A stretch of 64,000 bases of DNA from JBCBGF01 sp039820585. GTDB taxonomy: Bacteria > Pseudomonadota > Alphaproteobacteria > Rhodobacterales > Rhodobacteraceae. A program made the translations under genes and the position numbers. Location: NCBI GenBank assembly GCA_039820585.1, contig JBCBPV010000011.1, positions 9,390-73,389 on the forward strand, in the 5' to 3' direction. The notes beneath the pieces are model-generated. The model worked only from the letters and a program-made list of their open reading frames with translations. It did no database searches and was not told the DNA's origin. Positions 33,604 through 41,504 of the stretch are shown in pieces; within the stretch, counting starts at the first letter, position 1; each line of letters starts with the position of its first letter.

Positions 33604-34418
33604 CGCGCGCGCCGAACCCGGGGGTCGAGGATATCGCGCAGCCCGTCGCCCACGAGGTTCAGGCCGAGGACCGTCAACACAATCGCGAGGCCGGGGAAGA
33701 TCGCCATGTGAGGCGCGAGCGAAATCATCGTCTGGCTGTCGGCCAGCATCCGGCCCCAACTGGGGGTGGGGGGCTGTGCGCCCAGGCCAACGTAACTCAG
33801 CGCGGCTTCGGCCAGGATGCCGAGCGAGAACTGGATCGTTCCCTGTACGATCAGCAAATTCGCGATGTTAGGCAGGATGTGTTCGACCGAGATACGGAAG
33901 CGCCCTTTGCCCGCGACGCGGGCCGCAAGGATGTAGTCGAGCGTCCAGAGCGACAGCGCCCCACCCCGCGCGACGCGGGCGAAAACGGGGATGTTGAAAA
34001 TGCCGATGGCCAGGATGGCGTTGACCGCCGAGGGACCGAAGACGGCGGTTATCAGGATCGCAATGACGAGTGAGGGGAAGGCGAAGACCAGGTCATTGCC
34101 GCGCATGATCACCTCGTCGATCAAGCTGCCCCGGTTGGCGGCCGCGAACAGGCCAAGGGGCACACCGATGCCAATACCGATGCCCACGGCGATGATCGCC
34201 ACCGCGATAGAAGTGCGTGCGCCCACCATAATCATGGTCAGGATATCGCGGCCCAGATGATCGGTGCCCAGCCAGTGCTGGCCATCGGGCACCCCCATCC
34301 GGGCCGAGATGTTCAGGCTCTCATGGTCAAAGGGCGTCCAGAGGAATGAGGTCAAGGCCGCGGCAGCGAATAGCCCCGCAAGCAGTGTGCCGAGGATCAG
34401 CGAGACTGGCCATCTCAT
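33600..34418 (-). CDS. Dipeptide-type ABC permease, DppC family
   Basis: 272 residues with about six membrane segments. DGQHWLGTDHLGRDILTMIM is the DppC N-terminal periplasmic signature; the EAA loop reads ARVAGKGRFRISVEHILPNI; the C-terminus GDGLRDILDPRVRR is also typical. Forms the membrane channel with the DppB-type subunit; overlaps both neighbours by ATGA. Confidence 0.94.
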   Translation of the reverse strand: MRWPVSLILGTLLAGLFAAAALTSFLWTPFDHESLNISARMGVPDGQHWLGTDHLGRDILTMIMVGARTSIAVAIIAVGIGIGIGVPLGLFAAANRGSLIDEVIMRGNDLVFAFPSLVIAILITAVFGPSAVNAILAIGIFNIPVFARVARGGALSLWTLDYILAARVAGKGRFRISVEHILPNIANLLIVQGTIQFSLGILAEAALSYVGLGAQPPTPSWGRMLADSQTMISLAPHMAIFPGLAIVLTVLGLNLVGDGLRDILDPRVRRAR

Positions 34419-35362
34419 GCTCGGGTCCTCAGCCGGGGGTCGATGATGGCGTAGGCGATGTCGACCAGAAACGTCACAAGGATCACCGAGAATACCAGCA
34501 GCATCACCACGCTTTCCACCACAATCAGGTCGCGCTGGGTGATGCCCTGAAAAATCAGCCGTCCGAGACCCGGCAGGAAGAACACGTTTTCGATGATGAT
34601 CGCTCCGGCCAACAGGAACGAAAATTGGAGGCCGATGATTGTCATCACCGGGATCATGGCGTTGCGCAGCGCATGGCGCGTAACCGCCTGCCTCTCGGAC
34701 AGCCCCTTGGCGCGGGCGGTACGCATATAGTCCTGGTTCAGCGTCTCAAGCACGCTGGACCGCATGACGCGGGCAAGGATCGAGGCTTGCGGCAGGGCAA
34801 GCGCGATGGCCGGGAGGGTCAGCGCCTTGATCGAGACCCAAAACCCTTCATCCCAACCGGGAAACCCACCAGCCGAGAACCAGCGCAGTTGGATCGCAAA
34901 GATCAGCACCAGAATCATCGCGAACCAGAAATTCGGGACGGCGATGCCCAACTGTGTGGTGCCCATCACCGTCAGATCCGCGGGCCGCCCGCGCCGGGCC
35001 GCCGCGATCATCCCAACCGGGATCGCAATCGCTGTGGAGAGGATCAGCGCATAAAGCGTCAGTGGCAGCGACACCCACAGGCGCGCCGCCACCAGCTCTG
35101 CCACAGGCACACGGTAGGTGTAGGACGTCCCGAAATCTCCCCGCAGCATGCCGCCGATCCAGGTGATGTAGCGCTCATAGAGCGAGCCGTTGAGGCCCAG
35201 TTCGTCGCGCAGGGCGGCCACGGCTTCAGGCGCCGCGTTGAGGCCCAGCATGAAGGCGGCGGGATCGCCCGGTATAACCTCAACCACCGCGAAGATCACG
35301 AGGCTGGCTACCGCAAGGGACAGCACAAGAGACAGCAATCGTCGGATTAGGTAGCGAAACAT
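34415..35362 (-). CDS. Dipeptide-type ABC permease, DppB family
   Basis: 315 residues. The first helix is followed by PGDPAAFMLG, the helices and the EAA loop (MRTARAKGLSERQAVTRHAL) are intact, and it ends VDIAYAIIDPRLRT, all as in DppB. It is the first gene of the operon as found here. The binding-protein gene that normally precedes dppB is absent; a candidate lies upstream on the same strand at 39868-41343. Confidence 0.94.
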   Translation of the reverse strand: MFRYLIRRLLSLVLSLAVASLVIFAVVEVIPGDPAAFMLGLNAAPEAVAALRDELGLNGSLYERYITWIGGMLRGDFGTSYTYRVPVAELVAARLWVSLPLTLYALILSTAIAIPVGMIAAARRGRPADLTVMGTTQLGIAVPNFWFAMILVLIFAIQLRWFSAGGFPGWDEGFWVSIKALTLPAIALALPQASILARVMRSSVLETLNQDYMRTARAKGLSERQAVTRHALRNAMIPVMTIIGLQFSFLLAGAIIIENVFFLPGLGRLIFQGITQRDLIVVESVVMLLVFSVILVTFLVDIAYAIIDPRLRTRA

Positions 35363-35557
35363 GGGCCGACGTTAGGCGAGCCTTCGCGTATGTGCCACGC
35401 CCAATCGCGCGCTTCGCCGCTGATGCATTGGTGCAGCTGTCGTGCCGCATTGTCTAAAAAATTAAGTCCTCGTTAACACTGTTAGGCATCATTGTGGCGG
35501 CAATTTGACATTTCTGTGGCAATTGGCGTTGGTTAGACTTCGGCGACAACGAGGGAT

Positions 35558-35573
35558 CGGTGCCGTAGCACCG
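35558..35573 (+). promoter_or_regulatory. Leader hairpin before the Gly/Asp-rich protein gene
   Basis: CGGTGC-CGTA-GCACCG forms a 6-bp stem with a tetraloop, 3 bases upstream of the AGGGGGAT ribosome site (35577-35584). A TTGACA lies at 35505-35510 but no convincing -10 follows, so the promoter is unassigned. It could stabilise or gate the mRNA leader. Confidence 0.35.
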
Positions 35574-35588
35574 TTCAGGGGGATAAAA

Positions 35589-37724
35589 ATGACAAAGTTC
35601 CTTGGGTCATTGCGCGCCAGCGCAGCGGCGACAGCGATCATATCGGCCATTTCAGCGTCAGGCGTCCATGCGGGTTCGCTGGACGGTTTTGCGGGGGTTG
35701 GGGTCGAACGTATCGACCCTATCGTTGTTCCGGGCGCCCAGCGCAGCGGGCCTGGCACGAATTTCGTTGTCGTTCCGCGCGATCTGTGCCGGTATCAGGA
35801 CGGCATCCCTGAAGACCTAGCCGCGCGGCTGCGACAGCGCGAAGATTTCCCGCAATTACTGGACCATATGGGGCGTGAATGCCCAGATCTTGCGCTCGGT
35901 CTGGCCGGCGACAGCGCGACCGCGTCGATCAGTGCGCCGTTGCAGGCAGCGCCCGCGGAACACGCCTCTTCCATCCGGTTGGAGCCTGAGGCGGTGGACA
36001 CCGCCACCCTTGTGGCCGTGCGCGTGCCCGAGGATCTGTGCACCTTCGACGGCGGCTTGCCCGCGGATTTGGTGGCTCGGCTGAGCACTCGGTCGGACGC
36101 GAGCGCGCTTTTGGACTATTTGCTTGAGAACTGCCCGGAACTAGCGCTGGACCTCGCCGACTCGGTCACTGCAACTACGCGGGAACCGTCGGATTTTTTG
36201 AGCAATGACGATGATGAGGAAGACGATCGTCTGGCGCTTGTGCCTGTTGTTGGCGGCGTTGGATCTGGTGACGGCGGCAATGACGGTGGCGCCGATGATG
36301 GCGGCACTGGGGACGGTGGCGCCGGTGATGGCGGCGCTGGAGATGGTGGCGCCGATAGTGTTGGGGCCGACGACGGCGACGGTGGCGGAGATGGCATTGG
36401 CGGCGATGCAGGCGACGGCGGCTCCGATGGCGCTGACGGGAACGATGATAACACGGGCGGAAGCGGTGACGGCGCTGGCAACGGGTCCGGTGGCGGAACA
36501 GGCGGCGGCGTTGACAACGGTGGCGGAGACACTGGCAACGGCGAGGCCAGCGGCGGCGATGGCAGCTCCGATGCTGGCGGCGGGGACGGAACCAACGGCG
36601 GCGATACAAACGCCGGCGGGCCCGATACCGGAGGTGACACCGGTGGCGGGGATGGTGGCGATGCTGGGTCTGACGGTGGCGATTCAGGCACTAGCGGCGA
36701 TGGCGGGTCTGAGGGTGGTTCGGGCACCGATAGTCGTGATGGAACCAACGGCGGCACGGGTGACGATGGCTCGGGCGGCAGCAACGGTGGCGGATCGGGT
36801 TCGAATAGCGAGTCTGGCGATAATGATAATGGCGTCGGCGATGGCACGGGCGGGTCCGACGGTGACGGTGGATCAGATGGGAACACTGGCGGCGGATCTG
36901 ACCCAGATGACGGGACCGGAGGCAATGGCTCTAGCGATGGCGCGGGAAACGATTACGGGCATCCCGGCGACGGCAACGGCAATAGCTCAGGCGGATCCGA
37001 CGGTGACGTTGGGTCAGATGGGAACACCGGAAGCGGATCAGGAACGGATGGTGGATCCGGCGTTGATGACTCTGGCGATGTTCCAGGCGATGGCGAAGGG
37101 CATCCTGGCGATGGCGCGGGAGATAACGGTGGTCAGGTAGAACCGGCTCCTCCGCTCACGGACGCAAAGAAAGAGAAGAAGCAGGCCAAAGCCCGAGAGG
37201 CGTCGAAACAGGCCAAGAAGCACGCCAAACAGGCTGCGGCGCAGAAGGAAAGCAAGAAAGACAAAGCTGCGAAGGACAAGAAGGCCAACAAAGATAAGGC
37301 CGACCGCGACACGGCTGATCGCGGAAAAGGGTCCGGCAAGCAACACGACGCTGGCCACAAAGACCGCAAAAACGACAAGGGCAACCGTGACAAAATCGAT
37401 CGTGGCAAGCATCACAAGGCCAGCCACAAGGATCGTGAACGCAGCAAGGGCGACAAGGCCGACCGCAGCAAAGGCTACGGCAAGCACGAGAAGGCGGAGC
37501 GCGCGAAGGACCAAGGAAAAGCTGATCGGAAGGAGCGTGACCAGAGCAAGAGTGAAAAGGCTGACCGCAAGGACCGCGAACGCAACAAGCACGACAAAGC
37601 CGATCGCAACGACCGCGATCGCAGCAAGAGTGACCGGAAAGACCGCGATCAGGGGAAGCACGAGAAAGGCGGCAGAGATCGCGACACGGGCAAGAAGGAT
37701 AAGAAGGACAAGAAACGCCATTAG
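35589..37724 (+). CDS. Secreted Gly/Asp-rich protein with two copies of an unrecognised Cys-pair domain and a basic tail
   Basis: 711 residues from the ATG at 35589 (AGGGGGAT ribosome site). Signal peptide about 1-28. Two copies of a 50-residue domain follow: residues 62-108 (VPRDLCRYQDGIPEDLAARL to ECPDLALGLAG) and 146-193 (VPEDLCTFDGGLPADLVARL to ENCPELALDLAD). Each has two Cys 31 residues apart (C67/C98, C151/C182), probably a disulphide. Residues about 224-517 are low-complexity Gly, Asp, Asn and Ser (DGG and GDGG units). After PAPPL, residues 525-711 are a Lys/Arg/Asp/Glu/His tail with repeats such as KADRKDRERNK. I do not recognise the family. The third copy of the domain is in the next gene. 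Probably exported; role unknown. Confidence 0.85.
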   Translation: MTKFLGSLRASAAATAIISAISASGVHAGSLDGFAGVGVERIDPIVVPGAQRSGPGTNFVVVPRDLCRYQDGIPEDLAARLRQREDFPQLLDHMGRECPDLALGLAGDSATASISAPLQAAPAEHASSIRLEPEAVDTATLVAVRVPEDLCTFDGGLPADLVARLSTRSDASALLDYLLENCPELALDLADSVTATTREPSDFLSNDDDEEDDRLALVPVVGGVGSGDGGNDGGADDGGTGDGGAGDGGAGDGGADSVGADDGDGGGDGIGGDAGDGGSDGADGNDDNTGGSGDGAGNGSGGGTGGGVDNGGGDTGNGEASGGDGSSDAGGGDGTNGGDTNAGGPDTGGDTGGGDGGDAGSDGGDSGTSGDGGSEGGSGTDSRDGTNGGTGDDGSGGSNGGGSGSNSESGDNDNGVGDGTGGSDGDGGSDGNTGGGSDPDDGTGGNGSSDGAGNDYGHPGDGNGNSSGGSDGDVGSDGNTGSGSGTDGGSGVDDSGDVPGDGEGHPGDGAGDNGGQVEPAPPLTDAKKEKKQAKAREASKQAKKHAKQAAAQKESKKDKAAKDKKANKDKADRDTADRGKGSGKQHDAGHKDRKNDKGNRDKIDRGKHHKASHKDRERSKGDKADRSKGYGKHEKAERAKDQGKADRKERDQSKSEKADRKDRERNKHDKADRNDRDRSKSDRKDRDQGKHEKGGRDRDTGKKDKKDKKRH

Positions 37725-37895
37725 CCAGGAGCATCGGCAGGCGCGCGTCGCCATGAGAACGACTCACCTTAGCCTATGGTGAGGTTGAGCCTGGCCCCAG
37801 ATCGCCCGGAAACCTGACGCGGGAGAATGGCTCGTTTTTGGCGAGCTCGCGTCTGGAACACACGCGCTGCGCGTCCTTCGACTAGCGGTTTTCAC

Positions 37896-37965
37896 AACAA
37901 GCGCCCGATTGCTTCAGTATTGTTTCCGAAACCCCCGGTTTGGTGACATATGTAGGGCGCTTGTT
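37896..37965. promoter_or_regulatory. Perfect 11-bp inverted repeat touching a TTGACA box
   Basis: AACAAGCGCCC at 37896-37906 and its exact reverse complement GGGCGCTTGTT at 37955-37965 enclose 48 bases. The right arm shares its last T with the TTGACA at 37965. The arrangement suits a regulator binding two half-sites beside the -35 region, or a long stem in the transcript of the preceding gene. Confidence 0.45.
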
Positions 37966-37992
37966 TGACAGCTTCGCCACATTCAGTATCCG
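37965..37992 (+). promoter_or_regulatory. Putative sigma-70 promoter of the second secreted-protein gene
   Basis: TTGACA (37965-37970), 16 bases, TATCCG (37987-37992). The -35 is a perfect match and the -10 is moderate. It lies 59 bases upstream of the ATG at 38051. Confidence 0.5.
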
Positions 37993-38050
37993 ATCCTCCG
38001 CACTGGGAGTTTAACGAGTACACGAATTTGGTTTCTTGCTGGGGGTTCCT

Positions 38051-38959
38051 ATGAGCAAACGTATGTGTGTTTTGCAGTCGGCGACGGCTGCATTTTTCGC
38101 TGTGTCAGCGACCGCCTCGGGCGCGCTGACACCTGATCCTGAGACCGGGCTGATCCCGGTACGCCTACCCACTGATCTGTGTGCCTTTGAAAACGGTCTG
38201 CCATCAGACCTGATCCGTCAAATTACGCAGCGGTCGGACTTTGACACAATGCTGGTTTACATGGCTGAGAATTGTCCGGAACTGGCGCTTGATCTGGCTG
38301 ACTTTGCGACCGCCGCAATCTCGGCCAGCGCTTTCGACGCCGATGATGATGATGATGACGTGGTTGTGCGCCGGACTGGCAATGTCACTGTGGAAGACAC
38401 GGCTGGAGACACCGGCACCGGCGAAGATGGCGACGATAGCGGCAACGGTACTGGCGGCGGCAACGGCTCCGATGGAGGCGACACCGCTGATGCCGGTGAA
38501 AAAGATCTGCCTGGGTGGAAGCTGGCCAAGAAGAATGGCCTGCTTTGGAAATGGCAGAAGAAAATGGCCCGCTGGGAAGCGCAGCAGGCCGAGCGTGACG
38601 CATGGCGCGCCGAGAAGAAGGCCAACAAGTATGGCAACGACAAAGGCCTAGAAGACTGGAAGATGGCCAAAAAGCAGGCGCGTTGGGAAGCCCAGCGTGA
38701 AGCTGACGAACAGCGTCAGGCCGAGAAGAAGGCCAACAAACAATCCGGTGGCGATGAACTGCCAGATTGGAAACAGGCGAAGAAAGAGGCGCGCTGGGAA
38801 GCTGACCGCATCGCCGCGGAAGAGGCAAAGGCTGCGAAGAAGGCATCGAAGTACGATTCGACCGACGGCTCGGGCACAGCTACCGAAGTGGCAGAAGAGG
38901 CCCCTGAGACCGAGGTCGAAGCCGACGTTGAAGAAGAAGTGGCGGCACAAGTCGACTAG
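38051..38959 (+). CDS. Secreted protein with one copy of the Cys-pair domain and WK-AKK helical repeats
   Basis: 302 residues from the ATG at 38051 (GGGGG upstream). Signal peptide about 1-25. One copy of the domain shared with the upstream gene (residues 39-85: LPTDLCAFENGLPSDLIRQI to ENCPELALDLAD; C44 and C75, again 31 apart). An acidic Asp run (DADDDDDD) and a Gly/Asp linker follow. From about 152 come three repeats starting LPGWKLAKK, LEDWKMAKK and LPDWKQAKK, each followed by ARWEA-type and AEKKANK-type helical segments. The tail is Glu-rich (EVEADVEEEVAAQ). No family recognised. Likely an exported, partly helical partner of the upstream protein. Confidence 0.82.
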   Translation: MSKRMCVLQSATAAFFAVSATASGALTPDPETGLIPVRLPTDLCAFENGLPSDLIRQITQRSDFDTMLVYMAENCPELALDLADFATAAISASAFDADDDDDDVVVRRTGNVTVEDTAGDTGTGEDGDDSGNGTGGGNGSDGGDTADAGEKDLPGWKLAKKNGLLWKWQKKMARWEAQQAERDAWRAEKKANKYGNDKGLEDWKMAKKQARWEAQREADEQRQAEKKANKQSGGDELPDWKQAKKEARWEADRIAAEEAKAAKKASKYDSTDGSGTATEVAEEAPETEVEADVEEEVAAQVD

Positions 38960-38970
38960 TACTTGGATGC

Positions 38971-39047
38971 GGGGCCACGCAGGCCCCGAAGACGCCCAGA
39001 GTTTGGTAACCAGTGTACGCGTAGAGGTGGCCGGCTTTCGCCGGCCA
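38971..39047 (+). terminator. Two tandem hairpins ending the secreted-protein gene
   Basis: GGGGCC-ACGCA-GGCCCC at 38971-38987, then TGGCCGGC-TTTC-GCCGGCCA at 39028-39047 followed by TTTCATTT. The second is a convincing Rho-independent terminator on the plus strand. It may also serve the convergent protease gene, which ends at 39078. Confidence 0.75.
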
Positions 39048-39077
39048 TTTCATTTGCAGGGGCGCGTAGGCGCCTGG

Positions 39078-39746
39078 CTATCCGAAGACGCCGCCTGCAA
39101 ACACGGCGTTCCACCGCGAGGGCGCATCAGGATCCTGCATCCGCAAGAAGGTATAGCCTGTGGCCGACCAGTGGACGATCCGGTTGGTCAGGTTATCAAG
39201 AACCATGTCACCTGCGTTCGTCCGCAATACCAGCACGGCATGGGCCTGGCGCTGGCGATCCAGCACCGTGGCGATCATCAGTCGCTCGCCCGGCACGCCA
39301 AGGGCCATCAACTCTTGCCGCTTAAGCAGGGCAAAGTCTTCGCAATCGCCGCCAACGGCAGTGGGCAAGGCCCAGTATTCGGGGCGGTTGTACTGCGTTT
39401 CGTCGGCAATCTCGTCGAACTGGCGGTTGACCGACCGGTTCACGCGGTTGGCAAGTTTCATCAGATCCGCGGTTGATTTCACGCTGGCTGTCCCGTTCTC
39501 ACAGGCCCAGGCATAGCGTTCGCACACACCATCAAAGCCGATCGGGGCAGACACGCGTTTGAGCGCGGGCAAATGCGCGCCCGATTGCGGGCCTGCCGCT
39601 TCGGCCACCACGGCCGTGCCGACGATAACGCCCGCGCTAAGTACAGATGCCCGCAGAATGCGGCGCGTTAGTCGACCTGTGCGTGCCAGCGCCCCCGGTG
39701 GGCGGGCAGCAAAGCACAGGGCGGTCTTGGAACCACTCTTCGCCAT
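39078..39746 (-). CDS. Bacterial transglutaminase-like cysteine protease (BTLCP, LapG-like)
   Basis: 222 residues from the ATG at 39746 (GAGGAG seven bases upstream). An N-terminal hydrophobic segment (about 31-52) exports or anchors it. The catalytic triad of this family is visible: C135 in GGDCEDFALLKRQEL, H169 in QAHAVLVLRT and D184 in LDNLT. LapG, the best-known member, is a periplasmic protease that cuts a biofilm adhesin near its N-terminus. No LapD-like receptor is in the window. It lies tail to tail with the two secreted proteins, which makes them possible substrates (inference). Confidence 0.88.
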   Translation of the reverse strand: MAKSGSKTALCFAARPPGALARTGRLTRRILRASVLSAGVIVGTAVVAEAAGPQSGAHLPALKRVSAPIGFDGVCERYAWACENGTASVKSTADLMKLANRVNRSVNRQFDEIADETQYNRPEYWALPTAVGGDCEDFALLKRQELMALGVPGERLMIATVLDRQRQAHAVLVLRTNAGDMVLDNLTNRIVHWSATGYTFLRMQDPDAPSRWNAVFAGGVFG

Positions 39747-39867
39747 AAAACGCTCCTCTTCCCCCTCGGAAACGTTCGCAAAAGAAGGTGACGGCATTTC
39801 GGACGAATTGCGGTCTGTTGGTGGCGGGCGCTTGTTTTGGCCCGCCAGCCAGACTTGCTCTGCGGTC

Positions 39868-41343
39868 TTAGTTGGCCCAGCTCACACCGGTCAGGTCATT
39901 GGCCTGGGTCGGTGCATTCAGCCACAGACCTTCGATATCGGCATTGGCAACCCCGGTGCGGGCCAGCTGAAACAGGTAGCCGTTTACATAGTCGTCCGCG
40001 ATCATCTGTTGCGCCATTTTCAATAGCTGCGAACGCTCGCCCGGGTCGGTGGCGATATCCAGCTCGGCCATGACTTCCTGGAAATCGGGGTTGTCGTATT
40101 GGAAGTAATAATCCGGCCTTGCGTAGATATTGATGTCCATCGGCTCGGTATGGCTGACGATGGTCAGGTCAAAATCCTTGCCGCGGAACACCTGTTCCAG
40201 CCATTGCGCCCATTCGAGGTTCGAAATCTCGGTCTCGATCCCGACCTGGCGCAGTTGGGCGGCAATGATCTCACCGCCACGCCGGGCATAGGACGGGGGC
40301 GGCAGTTTCAGCGTTAGAGTCAGACCATCACCATACCCCGCCTCTGCCAAAAGCGACTTGGCAAGCTCAGGGTCATAGGCCGATTGCGCCGTCAGATCGA
40401 CGTAGTCGGGATTATGCGGTGCAAAGTGCGTGCCGATGGGCGTGCCGTAGCCGAACATCGCGCCATCGATGATTTCTTGCCGATTGATCGCATGGGCCAG
40501 CGCCTTGCGCACGCGCACATCCGACAAAGCCTCGGACTGGTTGTTGGTGGACAGGATCGTCTCGCCCTCGGTTGACCCGATCAGCAGTTTGAAGCGCGGA
40601 TCTGCCTCAAACTGCGCCAGCGTCTCGGGCGCGGGGTAGCCGGGGAAGGCATCGATATCGCCCGCCATCATCGCCGCGAACGCCGCCGTGGGATCGGAGA
40701 TAAACTTGAAAGTGGCCGCGGTGAGCGCAGGTGCCTCCCCCCAATAGTCGGGGTTTACTTCTAGCTCGACCCGGTCCCCCTGCACCCATTCGGAAAACTT
40801 GAACGGCCCAGTGCCGACAGGATTGGTGGCCAGCGTCTCAACACTCTCAGGCGCCACCATCACGGCGTCGCCCCAGGCCAGATTGGTCAGAAACGCCCCG
40901 TTCGGCGCAGACAGCGTCACCTTGACCGTTGTGTCATCCACAACTTCAACCTCTGCGATCCCGGCAAACAGCGCCTTTTGCGCATTGGTGCTGTCTTCGG
41001 CCCGCGCGCGGTCGAGCGAGAACTTAACATCCTCAGCGGTGAACGCCGTGCCATCATGGAAGGTCACGCCCGCGCGCAGCGTGAAGGTGTAGTCTAACCC
41101 GTCGTCTGAGATCTCCCAGCTTTCCGCCAACGCTGGCGCGATGGACCCATCCGCCTGATAGCGCGTCAGCCCTTCGAATACGTTGGCATACACCACCTCA
41201 TCGATCGCCGCTGCGGCCCCGCCCGTGGGGTCGAGGTTCGGGGGCTCCAGCTGCATCCCGATGGTGATGTCTGTTTGCTGGGCCATGCCCGTGCCTGCGA
41301 CAAGTGCGAGCACCGCCGCAGATGCGAAGATACGCGAGAACAT
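39868..41343 (-). CDS. Dipeptide-type ABC solute-binding protein
   Basis: 491 residues. Signal peptide MFSRIFASAAVLALVAGTGM ends near AQQ. Family 5 binding-protein pattern: LEPPNLDPTGGAAAAIDEVV, LAESWEISDDGLDYTFTLR, VKFSLDRARAED, VRKALAHAINRQEIIDG and a C-terminal ISNLEWAQWLEQVFRGKDFD. These deliver peptides, nickel, opines or related solutes to DppBC-type permeases. No permease gene adjoins it. The dppBC/ATPase operon on the same strand 4.5 kb downstream lacks its own binding protein, so the two probably work together. Confidence 0.92.
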   Translation of the reverse strand: MFSRIFASAAVLALVAGTGMAQQTDITIGMQLEPPNLDPTGGAAAAIDEVVYANVFEGLTRYQADGSIAPALAESWEISDDGLDYTFTLRAGVTFHDGTAFTAEDVKFSLDRARAEDSTNAQKALFAGIAEVEVVDDTTVKVTLSAPNGAFLTNLAWGDAVMVAPESVETLATNPVGTGPFKFSEWVQGDRVELEVNPDYWGEAPALTAATFKFISDPTAAFAAMMAGDIDAFPGYPAPETLAQFEADPRFKLLIGSTEGETILSTNNQSEALSDVRVRKALAHAINRQEIIDGAMFGYGTPIGTHFAPHNPDYVDLTAQSAYDPELAKSLLAEAGYGDGLTLTLKLPPPSYARRGGEIIAAQLRQVGIETEISNLEWAQWLEQVFRGKDFDLTIVSHTEPMDINIYARPDYYFQYDNPDFQEVMAELDIATDPGERSQLLKMAQQMIADDYVNGYLFQLARTGVANADIEGLWLNAPTQANDLTGVSWAN

Positions 41344-41504
41344 GAAAACGACTCCTTGTGTACATTTTTTTTAAGGCTAGCCCACTGTTAACTCTTTTGG
41401 AAAGGCCCACGCGCGTTCCGTCCCGGTAACGCGGACGTGAGAGGTTGTGACTAGCGTGAACGTGCCGGGTCGCGATGATCCGCGCACGACGACCGGAGAG
41501 CACG

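Larger units (their letters stand above)
37725..38050 (+). other. 326-bp gap between the two paralogous secreted-protein genes
   Basis: No credible gene was found. It holds a weak hairpin (GCTCG with CGAGC, 37830-37846), a CTCACC/GGTGAG hairpin near 37770, an 11-bp perfect inverted repeat at 37896 and 37955, and a likely promoter at 37965-37992. The two paralogues may therefore be transcribed separately. Confidence 0.6.

Noticed and set aside
36116..36925. Long Pro/Ser-rich open frame on the minus strand opposite the Gly/Asp-rich gene
   Set aside because: It is the complement of GGC/GAT repeats, consists almost only of Pro and Ser, has no ribosome site, and is explained by the base composition of the plus-strand gene.
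36250..37120. Gly/Asp repeats as a typical RTX toxin or adhesin
   Set aside because: The repeats do not keep a clear nine-residue register, an N-terminal Sec signal is present rather than a C-terminal type I signal, and no type I secretion genes adjoin.
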